35,030 nucleotides of DNA from Rhodospirillaceae bacterium (GCA_013204045.1 JABMOQ010000160.1:1-35030), one strand, 5' to 3'; numbered from the stretch's first letter, positions 9,608 to 18,085 are shown. Numbers and translations are program-made. The notes: a model not told the origin generated them from the sequence alone.

Positions 9608-9632
9608 ATGGAATGAAGGAAAACAGAAAAAG

Positions 9633-11753
9633 ATGTTTAAAGAATTCAGAAAAGAGATTGAATGGGGCGGTCGTACCCTGGTCCTGGAGACCGGCAAGGT
9701 CGCTCGTCAGGCCGATGGCGCGGTTCTCGCCACCTATGGCGACACCAAGGTATTGTGTACGGTGGTCGGTGAAAAATCACCGAAACCGGGGCTCGATTTT
9801 TTCCCGCTTAGCGTCCACTACATTGAAAAGGCCTATGCCGCCGGTAAGATTCCGGGCGGCTTTTTAAAGCGCGAAGCCCGTCCCAGCGACAATGAAACGC
9901 TGACCTCACGCCTGATTGACCGGCCGATCCGGCCGCTATTCCCCAAGGGTTTCAAGTGTGAAACCCAGGTGATGTGCACGGTGGTTTCCCACGACATGGA
10001 AAACAACCCGGACATCGTCGCCCTGATCGGCACCTCGGCGGCCTTGACCATTTCCGGCCTGCCTTTCATGGGCCCGATCGGCGGCTGCCGCGTCGGCTAC
10101 ATCGACGGCGAATACGTGCTCAATCCTGCTGTCGATGATATGGAGAACTCGAATCTGGACCTGATCGTCGCCGGCACTATCGAAGGCGTGCTGATGGTCG
10201 AATCGGAAGCCTCCGAGCTTTCCGAAGAGGTCATGCTCGGCGCCGTCGCGTTCGGCCACAAGGCGTTCCAGCCGGTGATCGAAGCGATCATCGAACTGGC
10301 CGAAGCGTGCGCCAAGGAACCCCGCCCGTTGCCCGAAGCTGTGCCCGGCGCCGACGACATGATTGCCAAGATCGGCACCATGGCCGAAGCCGGCCTGCGC
10401 GACGCCTATGCGATCAGCGACAAGATGGAGCGCCAGTCCAAGGTCAGTGCCGTCAAAGACCAGGTCAAAGCCGACCTGGCAGCCGACAGCAGCCTCGATG
10501 CAGACCTGGTTTCAGACGTTTTCGGCGATGCCTTCAAGAAGATTGAAAAGCATATCGTTCGCCGGGACATTCTGAAGACCGGCAAGCGGATCGATGGCCG
10601 TGATACCAAGACGGTGCGTCCTATCGCCACCGAAGTCGGCATCCTGCCCCGCTCCCATGGTTCCGCCCTGTTCACGCGCGGCGAAACCCAGGCCATCGCG
10701 GTCGCTACCCTTGGCACCGGACAGGATGAACAGCGGGTCGATTCACTGGAGGGCCAGCGCTTCGAGCATTTCATGCTGCACTATAACTTCCCGCCTTATT
10801 CGGTTGGCGAAGCGGGCCGCGTCGGGTTCACCGGACGCCGCGAAGTCGGCCACGGCAAACTGGCGTGGCGGGCCATCCACCCGGTGCTGCCGTCCAAGGA
10901 AGATTTCCCCTACACCATTCGTGTGGTTTCCGAAATCACCGAGTCCAACGGCTCATCCTCCATGGCGTCTGTGTGTGGTGCCTCGTTGGCGTTGATGGAT
11001 GCCGGTGTGCCTTTGGCACGTCCGGTCGCCGGTATCGCCATGGGCCTGATCAAGGAAGACGACGGCCATGCGGTGTTGTCCGATATCCTGGGTGACGAAG
11101 ATCACTTAGGCGATATGGACTTCAAGGTCGCCGGTACCGAAAAGGGCATTACGTCCCTGCAAATGGATATCAAGATCACGTCGATCACCGAAGATATCAT
11201 GAAAGACGCCGTCGCCCAGGCCAATGAAGGGCGGATGCATATTCTTGGTGAAATGGCCAAGGTCATTGATACGTCGCGTAGCGAAGTCAGCGAGAATGCG
11301 CCGCGCATCACCGCCTTTAAGGTCAACAAGGACAAGATCCGCGACATTATCGGTCCGGGTGGCAAGATGATCCGCGAAATTTGCGAGGTCACCGGCGCCA
11401 AGATCGATATCGACGACGACGGTACCGTCAAGGTTGCCGCCGTCGATGAAACCGCCGCCGAGGCGGCGATTAAATGGATCAAGGATTTGACCCAGGAGCC
11501 GGAAGTCGGCGCCATTTATGATGGCAAGGTCGTCAAGACCGTCGACTTTGGCGCCTTCGTCAATTTCATGGGCGCCAAGGATGGCCTGGTTCATATCAGC
11601 CAGTTGGCCGCCGAACGGGTTGAAAAAACCACCGATGTTGTCAACGAAGGCGATCTGGTCAAGGTAAAGCTGATCGGTATCGACGATCGCGGCAAGGTCA
11701 AGCTGTCCATGAAAGTCGTCGATCAGAAAACCGGCGAGGAAATCGCTGGCTGA
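9633..11753 (+). CDS. pnp: Polyribonucleotide nucleotidyltransferase (PNPase)
   Basis: It degrades RNA 3' to 5' by phosphorolysis and is a degradosome component in many bacteria. The 706 residues match the family length. Two RNase PH domains are seen: the first from [20 protein letters not shown], and the second from about 315, with [20 protein letters not shown] and [20 protein letters not shown]. The KH domain ([20 protein letters not shown]) and S1 domain ([20 protein letters not shown]) end the protein. The start at 9633 matches the family N-terminus; the in-frame ATG at 9561 would add 24 unconserved residues spanning the leader hairpin. A strong terminator follows at 11778. Confidence 0.97.
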   Translation: MFKEFRKEIEWGGRTLVLETGKVARQADGAVLATYGDTKVLCTVVGEKSPKPGLDFFPLSVHYIEKAYAAGKIPGGFLKREARPSDNETLTSRLIDRPIRPLFPKGFKCETQVMCTVVSHDMENNPDIVALIGTSAALTISGLPFMGPIGGCRVGYIDGEYVLNPAVDDMENSNLDLIVAGTIEGVLMVESEASELSEEVMLGAVAFGHKAFQPVIEAIIELAEACAKEPRPLPEAVPGADDMIAKIGTMAEAGLRDAYAISDKMERQSKVSAVKDQVKADLAADSSLDADLVSDVFGDAFKKIEKHIVRRDILKTGKRIDGRDTKTVRPIATEVGILPRSHGSALFTRGETQAIAVATLGTGQDEQRVDSLEGQRFEHFMLHYNFPPYSVGEAGRVGFTGRREVGHGKLAWRAIHPVLPSKEDFPYTIRVVSEITESNGSSSMASVCGASLALMDAGVPLARPVAGIAMGLIKEDDGHAVLSDILGDEDHLGDMDFKVAGTEKGITSLQMDIKITSITEDIMKDAVAQANEGRMHILGEMAKVIDTSRSEVSENAPRITAFKVNKDKIRDIIGPGGKMIREICEVTGAKIDIDDDGTVKVAAVDETAAEAAIKWIKDLTQEPEVGAIYDGKVVKTVDFGAFVNFMGAKDGLVHISQLAAERVEKTTDVVNEGDLVKVKLIGIDDRGKVKLSMKVVDQKTGEEIAG

Positions 11754-11777
11754 TCGATCATGGTTGATCGGATTTAA

Positions 11778-11820
11778 AATAAGGGCGGACAAGGAATTCT
11801 TTGTCCGTCCTTATTCGTTT
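11778..11820 (+). terminator. Rho-independent terminator after pnp
   Basis: AATAAGGGCGGACAA (11778-11792) pairs with TTGTCCGTCCTTATT (11801-11815) over 15 bp with one G-U pair and an 8-nt loop. TTT follows closely at 11818-11820. The flanking A and T residues suggest possible bidirectional use. It marks the end of the rimP-to-pnp block. Confidence 0.82.
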
Positions 11821-11890
11821 GTCCCACGGGAAGCAATTTAGGTATTGTAAGACTCGGTTCGAGGGGCATTTATTAAGCAAAGGAGTTTCG

Positions 11891-13288
11891 GTGAAAAAGC
11901 TGGAACCAGTCATGATATCCGGTCGCGAAGTGCTGCCCATCGTCGAGGGCGGCAAGGGCGTTTCCGTGTCCATGGGCGCAAGCTCGGGGGCCTTCGCGGC
12001 GGCCGGGTGCGTCGGAACGGTGTCGGGCGTCAACGCCGACAGTTACGATGATAAAGGGATCATCATTCCCCAGGTCTATCACGGCAAGACCCGGCGCGAC
12101 CGATGGAACGAGCTGATCGACTATGCCATTGCCGGCGGCATTGCACAGATTAAAATTGCCCATGAAAAATCCAACGGCGAGGGCCGCATTCATATTAATG
12201 TGCTGTGGGAAGCTGGTGGCACGCCCAGGGTGCTTGAGGGCATCCTGTCCGGTGCCAAGGGCCTGATCCACGGCGTCACTTGCGGCGCCGGCATGCCTTA
12301 CAAGGTTGCCGAAATCGCCGCCGCCCATAATGTTTATTACTACCCGATCATCTCGTCGGCACGCGCTTTTCGGGCCTTGTGGAAGCGCTCATACTCAAAT
12401 TATGCCGACCTGTTGGGCGGCGTTGTTTACGAAGATCCGTGGCTGGCCGGCGGCCATAACGGCCTGTCCAACAGCGAAGACCCGTTGGTGCCCCAGGACC
12501 CGTACCCACGGGTTCATGAGCTGCGCCAGCTGATGCGGAAATTCGGTTTGGGCCATACGCCGATCCTGATGGCCGGCGGGGTCTGGTATCTGCGCGAATG
12601 GCAAGACTGGATCGGCAGCGACGAGCTTGGCCCGATCGCTTTCCAATTTGGCTCACGGCCACTGTTGACCCAGGAAAGCCCGGTCGCCGACGCCTGGAAA
12701 CAAAGGCTGCTTAGCCTCGAGGAAGGAGACATCTTCCTCAACCGTTTCAGCCCGACGGGTTTTTATTCGTCCGCCGTCAGGAACCAGCTTCTCAACGAGC
12801 TTGAGGCGCGCTCGGCTCGTCAGGTCGATTATGCCTCGAAGCCGGAAGGCGACCTGACGGAGGCTCTGCCCCTTGGGCCGCGCGCCCGGCCCGTGTACCT
12901 CAGGGCAGAAGACAAACCGCTGGCCGACGGCTGGATTGCCGAGGGCTTTAGCGATGGCCTGAAAACACCAGACGGAACCATTATTTTCGAAACCCCGGAA
13001 ACGGCGGCGAAAATTCACGAAGACCAGCAAGGCTGCATGGGCTGTCTGTCCCAGTGCCGGTTTTCCAACTGGAACGAGGGCGCAGAAGGCACCACCGGCA
13101 AGCGCGCCGACCCGCGGTCGTTCTGCATTCAGAAAACCCTGCAGTCGATCGCCCATGGCGGCAGTCTGGATGACAACCTGATGTTCTCGGGCCATAACGC
13201 CTATAAATTCGCCACCGATCCCTTTTACGAAGGCGGCCGCATCCCGACCGTGGCCGAGCTGGTCGAGCGCCTGATCAGTGGTGATTGA
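11891..13288 (+). CDS. Nitronate monooxygenase-like FMN flavoprotein with C-terminal Cys cluster
   Basis: A TIM-barrel FMN oxidoreductase of the NMO/2-nitropropane-dioxygenase family, 465 residues, longer than the usual 310-350. Family features are ILSGAKGLIHGVTCGAG, DPWLAGGHNGLSNSED with the conserved GGHxG, PILMAGGVWYL, and the phosphate-binding FQFGSRPLLTQESP. The extra C-terminal third carries QGCMGCLSQCRFSNW (Cys382, Cys385, Cys389) and Cys412, spacing that could hold an Fe-S cluster or zinc. The GTG start is chosen because AGGAG (11881-11885) sits 5 nt upstream and earlier in-frame starts fall in the pnp terminator. The substrate is unknown. It stands alone between that terminator and irr. 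Confidence 0.8.
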   Translation: MKKLEPVMISGREVLPIVEGGKGVSVSMGASSGAFAAAGCVGTVSGVNADSYDDKGIIIPQVYHGKTRRDRWNELIDYAIAGGIAQIKIAHEKSNGEGRIHINVLWEAGGTPRVLEGILSGAKGLIHGVTCGAGMPYKVAEIAAAHNVYYYPIISSARAFRALWKRSYSNYADLLGGVVYEDPWLAGGHNGLSNSEDPLVPQDPYPRVHELRQLMRKFGLGHTPILMAGGVWYLREWQDWIGSDELGPIAFQFGSRPLLTQESPVADAWKQRLLSLEEGDIFLNRFSPTGFYSSAVRNQLLNELEARSARQVDYASKPEGDLTEALPLGPRARPVYLRAEDKPLADGWIAEGFSDGLKTPDGTIIFETPETAAKIHEDQQGCMGCLSQCRFSNWNEGAEGTTGKRADPRSFCIQKTLQSIAHGGSLDDNLMFSGHNAYKFATDPFYEGGRIPTVAELVERLISGD

Positions 13289-13342
13289 GGTTTTTTAGGT
13301 TTGCCCGTAAAAAAAGTGTGGCCATCTATATAAAAAATAGTA

Positions 13343-13352
13343 ATATTCTAAA
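13343..13352 (-). promoter_or_regulatory. Irr-box-like half site upstream of irr
   Basis: On the minus strand this reads TTTAGAATAT, identical to the element at 13884-13893 ahead of the rubrerythrin gene. TTTAGAA is one half of the published Irr-box style TTTAGAA-N3-TTCTAAA. The second half is degenerate. It is a candidate operator for autoregulation. Confidence 0.4.
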
Positions 13353-13447
13353 TTGGCTGGTAAACGCCGGAAACAATAAGCAAATACGATTATATTGAGA
13401 CCTTTCTCCGGGCCGGAAGATCAAAATTATAGAAGGATTCCAAATAT

Positions 13448-13852
13448 ATGAGACCTTATAGCCACCTTTTGGTACAGCTGCGCGAGGCCGGACTGCGCCC
13501 GACACGCCAACGTCTGGCTCTTGCCAAGCTATTGTTCGAAGGCGATGACCGACATGTCACGGCGGAAGCCCTGCATGCCGAAGCGCAGTCCCACAATGTC
13601 CGGGTCTCGCTGGCAACCGTCTACAACACATTGCACCAGTTCACGGACGTCGGACTGCTGAGAGAGATCGCCGTCGATTCGTCGCGCTCATACTTTGATA
13701 CCAACACCAGCGAACATCATCATTTCTATTTCGAAAAATCGGGACGCCTTGAAGACATCGCCGGCGACCAGATCGAGATCGGGCGACTGCCCGCAGCACC
13801 GACCGGCACGAAACTTAAAAGTGTCGATGTTGTCTTGCGATTGCAGGAATAA
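13448..13852 (+). CDS. irr: Irr-like iron-responsive Fur-family regulator
   Basis: A 134-residue Fur-superfamily repressor. The DNA-binding domain reads LRPTRQRLALAKLLFEGDDR, then HVTAEALHAEA and VSLATVYNTLHQFTDVGLLR. The C-terminal part has YFDTNTSEHHHFYFE with the three-histidine run (His90-92) characteristic of Irr. It contains no cysteine at all, so it lacks both the CxxC structural zinc sites of Fur/PerR and the CP-type heme motif of Bradyrhizobium Irr. In alphaproteobacteria Irr controls heme and iron genes; a peroxide-sensing PerR-like role is an alternative. SD AAGGA (13432-13436 region) precedes the ATG. Rubrerythrin follows after 133 bp. Confidence 0.82.
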   Translation: MRPYSHLLVQLREAGLRPTRQRLALAKLLFEGDDRHVTAEALHAEAQSHNVRVSLATVYNTLHQFTDVGLLREIAVDSSRSYFDTNTSEHHHFYFEKSGRLEDIAGDQIEIGRLPAAPTGTKLKSVDVVLRLQE

Positions 13853-13883
13853 ATATCAATAATATCATATGATTATATGTTAG

Positions 13884-13893
13884 TTTAGAATAT
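13884..13893 (+). promoter_or_regulatory. Irr-box-like half site upstream of rubrerythrin
   Basis: TTTAGAATAT lies 11 bp before the -35 hexamer of the candidate rubrerythrin promoter and repeats the element found in reverse orientation before irr. It is a candidate regulator binding site near the -35 box. Confidence 0.4.
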
Positions 13894-13904
13894 ATAAAAT
13901 AAGC

Positions 13905-13933
13905 TTGACAGGGTATGTCCGAGGTATCATAGT
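13905..13933 (+). promoter_or_regulatory. Rubrerythrin promoter
   Basis: A consensus -35 TTGACA (13905-13910) and CATAGT (13928-13933, 4 of 6) are separated by 17 bp. The start of transcription would fall near 13940, about 46 nt before the ATG. Confidence 0.6.
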
Positions 13934-13985
13934 GCGCCCTTGATATGACCAAGAAACAGCCAAATTTCCAGGAGGATAAAGACCG

Positions 13986-14402
13986 ATGCCCGCATTGAAA
14001 GATACGAAGACCGAGCAGAACCTGAAGGATGCTTTCGCCGGCGAATCCCAGGCCAATCGGCGCTACCTGTACTTCGCCCAGAAGGCAGACATCGAAGGTT
14101 ACAACGATGTCGCCACCGTGTTCCGCTCCACCGCCGAAGGTGAAACCGGTCACGCCCACGGCCATCTCGAGTTCCTCGAGGAAACCGGCGATCCGGCCAC
14201 CGGCCTGCCCATCGGCCCGACCGGCGACAATCTGAAGGCCTCGGTCGCAGGCGAAACCCACGAATACACCGACATGTATCCGGGCATGGCCAAATCGGCC
14301 CGCGAAGAAGGTTTTGATGAAATCGCCGACTGGTTCGAAACCCTGGCCAAGGCTGAAAAGTCCCACGCCGGGCGCTTCCAGAAGGCCCTCGATACCCTGT
14401 AA
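13986..14402 (+). CDS. Rubrerythrin-family diiron protein lacking a rubredoxin domain
   Basis: A 138-residue four-helix-bundle diiron protein of the rubrerythrin/erythrin type, which reduces hydrogen peroxide in other organisms. Predicted diiron ligands are Glu20 (AFAGES), Glu53 and His56 (ETGH), Glu90 and Glu93 (GETHE), and Glu124 and His127 (EKSH). There are no cysteines, so the C-terminal rubredoxin FeS4 domain of classical rubrerythrin is absent and an external electron donor is needed. A His-rich stretch GHAHGH lies by the second ligand pair. The SD GGAGG (13971-13975) is strong. A strong terminator follows, so the gene can be transcribed alone from its own promoter. Confidence 0.92.
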   Translation: MPALKDTKTEQNLKDAFAGESQANRRYLYFAQKADIEGYNDVATVFRSTAEGETGHAHGHLEFLEETGDPATGLPIGPTGDNLKASVAGETHEYTDMYPGMAKSAREEGFDEIADWFETLAKAEKSHAGRFQKALDTL

Positions 14403-14427
14403 TCAGGCCTCTGCATCGAAAAGCATA

Positions 14428-14461
14428 GCGGGGGGCCTTGGATAGGGCCCCCCGCTTTTTT
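14428..14461 (+). terminator. Strong intrinsic terminator after rubrerythrin
   Basis: GCGGGGGGCC (14428-14437) and GGCCCCCCGC (14446-14455) form a perfect 10-bp stem with an 8-nt loop, followed by six T (14456-14461). It separates the rubrerythrin gene from the Fe-S gene, so downstream expression needs readthrough or another promoter. Confidence 0.9.
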
Positions 14462-14485
14462 ACTCACAATCCGGAAACCGCAGTC

Positions 14486-15841
14486 ATGCGCGAAGGAAGC
14501 CTCGAAGCCCCGATCCGTCACCCGATCCCGTGGCAGGAACCGGATTTTTACGACGAAGCGAAACTCGATACGGAACTGCGCCGTGTTTTTGACATCTGTC
14601 ACGGCTGCCGACGCTGCTTCAACCTGTGTGACAGCTTTCCAAAATTATTTGACCTTGTCGATGGTTCTGAAACCGAGGAGCTGGATTCCGTTGACAGCAA
14701 GGACTTCGCCCCGATCATCGACGCCTGTACCCTCTGCGATATGTGCTTTTTGACGAAATGCCCCTACGTGCCGCCCCATGAATTTAATCTCGACTTTCCG
14801 CACCTGATGGTGCGCGCCCGCGCCATTGCCCATAAAAAAGGCCAGACCCCGGCCATGGAAAAGAAGCTCACGGAAACCGACAGGAACGGCAAGCTGGCGT
14901 GTTCCGTATCCGGACTCGCCAACTGGGCGTGCAAGGGCACCAACGGCCTGACCCGTTCGGCCCTGGAAAGCATTGCCGGTATTGATAAAAATGCCGCCCT
15001 GCCGCGCTTTAATTCGAAAACCCTGACCGCCCAGGCGGCAAACTCTGCCCCGGCCCTTAACCGGGCGGCCCCGGCTTATGGCCGTAAGGCGGTGATCTAT
15101 GCCACATGCAGCGGCGAATTCAACAATTCGGCCCTCGGCCTGGCGGCCCAGAAGGTGTTGGCTAAAAACGGTGTCGAGACGGAAATCGTCTATCCCGGGT
15201 GCTGCGGTATGCCGCAACTGGAGCACGGCAATCTTGAGCGTGTTGCGGCAAGCGCCCGCGCCGTTGCCGCCGAACTGATGCCCTATGTGGAAAACGGCTA
15301 CGATATTGTATCGCTGGTGGCGTCGTGTTCGCTGATGCTGAAATTCGAATGGCCGTTGATTGTCACCGATGACAGCAACGTCAAAAAACTCAGCGAAGCG
15401 ACATTTGACATTAGCGAATACGTCGCTTCCATCGCGGCGAAAGAAGGCATCGCCGATGGCATGAGGCCGCTTGTCGGTGACGTTACTTTGCATATCGCCT
15501 GTCATGCCCGGGCCCAGAACATGGGCCGCAAGGGCGCCGACATGCTGAACCTGATTCCGGGTGCCCAGATCAATGTGATCGAGCGTTGCTCGGGCCATGG
15601 CGGCTCTTGGGGCGTCATGAAGGGGAACTTCGATACGGCGTTGAAAGTTGGCAAGCCGGTGGCCCGGGATGCGGCGAAGCAAGGCGCGGAATACGTGGTT
15701 TCCGAATGCCCCCTGGCCCGCGACCATATCTTGCAGGGCATCGAACGACAGGACGGGGGCCGCGCCGCCGACACCTGGGATAAGGGCGGCCAGCAAATCC
15801 AGCACCCGATCCAGTTGCTGGCCATCGCTTACGGAGAATAA
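14486..15841 (+). CDS. HdrD/GlpC-like Fe-S protein (two 4Fe-4S motifs, two CCG domains)
   Basis: A 451-residue iron-sulfur protein related to the heterodisulfide reductase/GlpC electron-transfer family. The first 4Fe-4S motif is [11 protein letters not shown] (Cys38, 41, 44, 48). The second is [13 protein letters not shown] (Cys81, 84, 87, 92). Two CCG-type domains follow: one with YATCSGEF and YPGCCGMPQ, and one with HIACHARA and IERCSGHGG. In the second the usual CCG is CSG, so its cluster may differ. No membrane segment is seen, so it should be cytosolic, perhaps peripheral. The ATG at 14486 is chosen because earlier in-frame codons lie inside the terminator hairpin. It lies 5 bp before the DUF3501 gene. 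A role as electron donor to rubrerythrin is inference. Confidence 0.82.
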   Translation: MREGSLEAPIRHPIPWQEPDFYDEAKLDTELRRVFDICHGCRRCFNLCDSFPKLFDLVDGSETEELDSVDSKDFAPIIDACTLCDMCFLTKCPYVPPHEFNLDFPHLMVRARAIAHKKGQTPAMEKKLTETDRNGKLACSVSGLANWACKGTNGLTRSALESIAGIDKNAALPRFNSKTLTAQAANSAPALNRAAPAYGRKAVIYATCSGEFNNSALGLAAQKVLAKNGVETEIVYPGCCGMPQLEHGNLERVAASARAVAAELMPYVENGYDIVSLVASCSLMLKFEWPLIVTDDSNVKKLSEATFDISEYVASIAAKEGIADGMRPLVGDVTLHIACHARAQNMGRKGADMLNLIPGAQINVIERCSGHGGSWGVMKGNFDTALKVGKPVARDAAKQGAEYVVSECPLARDHILQGIERQDGGRAADTWDKGGQQIQHPIQLLAIAYGE

Positions 15842-15846
15842 GACCC

Positions 15847-16434
15847 ATGAACCGCCACGAAATCACCCTGGACGACATCATGGACATGGGCGTTTATGCC
15901 CACGAGCGCAAAGATCGCCGCCGCGCCATCACCGAGATGAAGAAAGATCGCCGCGTCGCCATCGGTCCCGATGCGACTTTCTATTTTGAAAACTACGACA
16001 CCATGTTCCACCAGATTCACGAGATGCTGCACATCGAACGGGGCGGCGTCGCCCAGATCAAGGACGAACTAAGTGCATATAACCCATTGATTCCAAAGGG
16101 CAGAGAACTGGTGGCCACATTGATGTTCGAGATTGACGATGGCGATCGGCGGGAAAAATTTCTGGCTGGTCTGGGCGGTGTCGAAGATACGATCAGCATT
16201 ACCATCGACGATGAAATCATCAAGGGCGTCCCGGAAGCCGACGTGGACCGCACGTCGGCGGCAGGTAAGGCGTCGTCGATCCAGTTCCTGCACTTCCCGT
16301 TTACCGACGCCCAGGTGGAAAAGTTCTCCCGGCCGGACGCCCGCACGGTACTTGCCATCGGCCATGACAAATACCCGCACATGACGGTGCTGACACAAGC
16401 GGCGCGGCAAGCCCTTGCCGGTGATTTCGACTGA
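15847..16434 (+). CDS. DUF3501 family protein
   Basis: A 195-residue soluble protein starting MNRHEITLDDIMDMGVYAHE and matching the DUF3501 family, whose function is not known. The central segment has a histidine/glutamate-rich motif HQIHEMLHIE (His55, His58, Glu59, His62, Glu64) that could bind a metal. The C-terminus ends AIGHDKYPHMTVLTQAARQA. It starts 5 bp after the Fe-S gene stop with an SD-like GGAG overlapping that stop region, so the two are an operon. The pairing with a CCG Fe-S protein and a rubrerythrin suggests a redox or iron role, which is inference from neighbours only. Confidence 0.8.
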   Translation: MNRHEITLDDIMDMGVYAHERKDRRRAITEMKKDRRVAIGPDATFYFENYDTMFHQIHEMLHIERGGVAQIKDELSAYNPLIPKGRELVATLMFEIDDGDRREKFLAGLGGVEDTISITIDDEIIKGVPEADVDRTSAAGKASSIQFLHFPFTDAQVEKFSRPDARTVLAIGHDKYPHMTVLTQAARQALAGDFD

Positions 16435-16453
16435 CCCGAGATGAAAGCGGCGG

Positions 16454-16972
16454 CTACTTGAGCAATTCGTCCCGGTAGGCGCCCCAGAATTCGACCTTGC
16501 GCAGCCATCCCTTGTGGACCCCGGATTCGACCATGCACCACGGCCCGCCGGTCGGGCACTCCACCAGGCTGGCGACGGCACCGGATTCGATGAAGGCGAC
16601 GGGCGCCGCCTTGGCGTCGGGCTCGCCGCGCATGGTCCGCCTCTTGCCGGTAATAATCACGGCGCGCTTGCCGGCCAGCATACTTTGATGGACCCATCCC
16701 TGGGTGCTCTGCCAGTCGCGGATTTTCCGCCATGTCCGGTATTCGGCAATAATTTCTACCGGCAGGCTGCGCCGCTGATAGACCCAATCCACCGGGTACT
16801 GGACCCCCGGCCCGGTACGCAGGTTAACCTGATCGGCGCGCAGCGATACATAGCGCGGCAGCGGCAGGCCCGATTCCTGAGCCTGAACGGGAAGCGCCTG
16901 GACGGTGCCAAGGGCCAGCATAAAGAAAGCGGCCAGCAGAAGGGGGATGCGCCGGAACGTAAACATGTGCAT
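16454..16972 (-). CDS. Secreted SH3-like domain protein
   Basis: A 172-residue exported protein. The N-terminus has a basic start, a hydrophobic core and an Ala-rich cleavage region (RRIPLLLAAFFMLALGTVQA, then LPVQAQES), so it has a predicted Sec signal peptide. The mature part carries bacterial SH3-like repeats: SLRADQVNLRTGPGVQYPVD, then VEIIAEYRTWRKIRDWQSTQ and GWVHQSMLAG. A second, weaker copy ends MVESGVHKGWLRKVEFWGAY. Such domains often bind peptidoglycan or cell-envelope ligands. It is divergent from the dehydrogenase gene, with a 9-bp inverted repeat in between, and converges on the DUF3501 gene 19 bp away. Specific function unknown. Confidence 0.82.
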   Translation of the reverse strand: MHMFTFRRIPLLLAAFFMLALGTVQALPVQAQESGLPLPRYVSLRADQVNLRTGPGVQYPVDWVYQRRSLPVEIIAEYRTWRKIRDWQSTQGWVHQSMLAGKRAVIITGKRRTMRGEPDAKAAPVAFIESGAVASLVECPTGGPWCMVESGVHKGWLRKVEFWGAYRDELLK

Positions 16973-17005
16973 TATTAAGCGGCCTAGCGCTCACCGGTCA
17001 AGGAC

Positions 17006-17056
17006 CCATAGCAAATCTGATCTGCTCTGGACAAGATGCCCGCGTTGTTGCTATGG
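17006..17056. repeat. Perfect 9-bp inverted repeat in a divergent promoter region
   Basis: CCATAGCAA (17006-17014) and TTGCTATGG (17048-17056) are perfect complements spaced by 33 bp between the divergent SH3 and dehydrogenase genes. It may be a spaced operator or an mRNA hairpin. No regulator for it is known in the window. Confidence 0.5.
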
Positions 17057-17092
17057 CCTAGGGGTTACTCTCGGCATCCAAGAGGATCATTC

Positions 17093-18079
17093 ATGGCGAA
17101 AAACAAGCCGCTGGTTGTTGTTACCCGCAAACTGCCCGATTCCATCGAGACCCGGATGATGGAGTTGTTCGACGTCAAGCTCAACCTGGACGACGCGCCG
17201 ATGACAAAGGCGCAGCTGGTCGAGGCAGTGAAAACGGCCGATGTGCTGGTCCCCACGGTGACCGACCGCATCGATTCGGCGATCCTTGCCCAGGCCGGCG
17301 AAAAGCTGCGGCTGATTGCCAATTACGGCACCGGCGTCGATCACATAGACCTGGCCAGCGCCCGCCAGCGTAACATCACCGTCACCAACACCCCCGACGT
17401 GCTCACCGAAGACACCGCCGATATGACCATGGCCCTGATCCTGGCGGTACCCCGGCGCATCGCCGAAGGGGCGCGGGCACTCAGGAACGCGGAATGGAGT
17501 GGCTGGTCGCCGACCTGGATGCTTGGCCACCGCATTCACGGCAAGCGCCTCGGCATCATCGGCATGGGCCGTATCGGCACCGCCCTGGCCCGGCGGGCGC
17601 GGGGCTTCGGGCTGGCCATCCATTATCATAACCGACACAAAGTGCATCCGGAAATCGAGCAAGAGCTGGAGGCCACCTACTGGGAAAGCCTGGATCAGAT
17701 GCTGGCCCGGGTCGACATCATTTCCGTCAACTGCCCGCACACCCCGGCGACATTCCATTTGTTATCGGCCAGGCGGCTGAAAATGCTGCGACCACACGCC
17801 TTTATCGTCAATACATCGCGCGGCGAGGTGATCGACGAAAATACCCTGACCCGCATGTTGCAGGCGGGCGAGATCGCCGGCGCCGGGCTCGATGTGTTCG
17901 AACACGAACCGGCGGTCAATCCGAAGCTGCTGGAACTGGACAACGTGTTGTTGCTGCCGCACATGGGATCGGCGACCATCGAAGGCCGCATCGACATGGG
18001 CGAAAAGGTGCTGGTCAACATCAAGACCTTCGCCGACGGCCACAAGCCCCCCGACCGGGTTATCGGCGAAGCCTTCTAG
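17093..18079 (+). CDS. D-isomer-specific 2-hydroxyacid dehydrogenase (glyoxylate/hydroxypyruvate reductase-like)
   Basis: An NAD(P)H-dependent 2-oxoacid reductase of 328 residues. The nucleotide-binding Rossmann motif is GIIGMGRIGTALARRARGFG. Catalytic elements are NTSRGEVIDE (Arg), GLDVFEHEP (Glu) and LPHMGSAT (His), the normal triad. The ANYGTGVDHIDL segment and lack of a C-terminal regulatory domain fit the GyaR/GRHPR group. The start at 17093 is supported by AGAGGA (17081-17086). An earlier in-frame start would add 19 unconserved residues. Glyoxylate/hydroxypyruvate is the likely substrate, but substrate specificity cannot be read from sequence alone. It converges on the dsrE-like gene with a 6-bp gap. 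Confidence 0.87.
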   Translation: MAKNKPLVVVTRKLPDSIETRMMELFDVKLNLDDAPMTKAQLVEAVKTADVLVPTVTDRIDSAILAQAGEKLRLIANYGTGVDHIDLASARQRNITVTNTPDVLTEDTADMTMALILAVPRRIAEGARALRNAEWSGWSPTWMLGHRIHGKRLGIIGMGRIGTALARRARGFGLAIHYHNRHKVHPEIEQELEATYWESLDQMLARVDIISVNCPHTPATFHLLSARRLKMLRPHAFIVNTSRGEVIDENTLTRMLQAGEIAGAGLDVFEHEPAVNPKLLELDNVLLLPHMGSATIEGRIDMGEKVLVNIKTFADGHKPPDRVIGEAF

Positions 18080-18085
18080 ATAAAA

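Noticed and set aside
9561-9632. Upstream ATG 9561 as the pnp start
   Set aside because: It adds 24 residues not found in PNPase and runs through the leader hairpin; ATG 9633 matches the family start.
11801-11890. Earlier in-frame start for the NMO-like gene
   Set aside because: It lies within the pnp terminator; GTG 11891 has an SD.
13302-13320. A-T stem TTTTTTA/TAAAAAA after the NMO-like gene as a terminator
   Set aside because: The stem has only A-T pairs and there is no GC core; not convincing as an intrinsic terminator.
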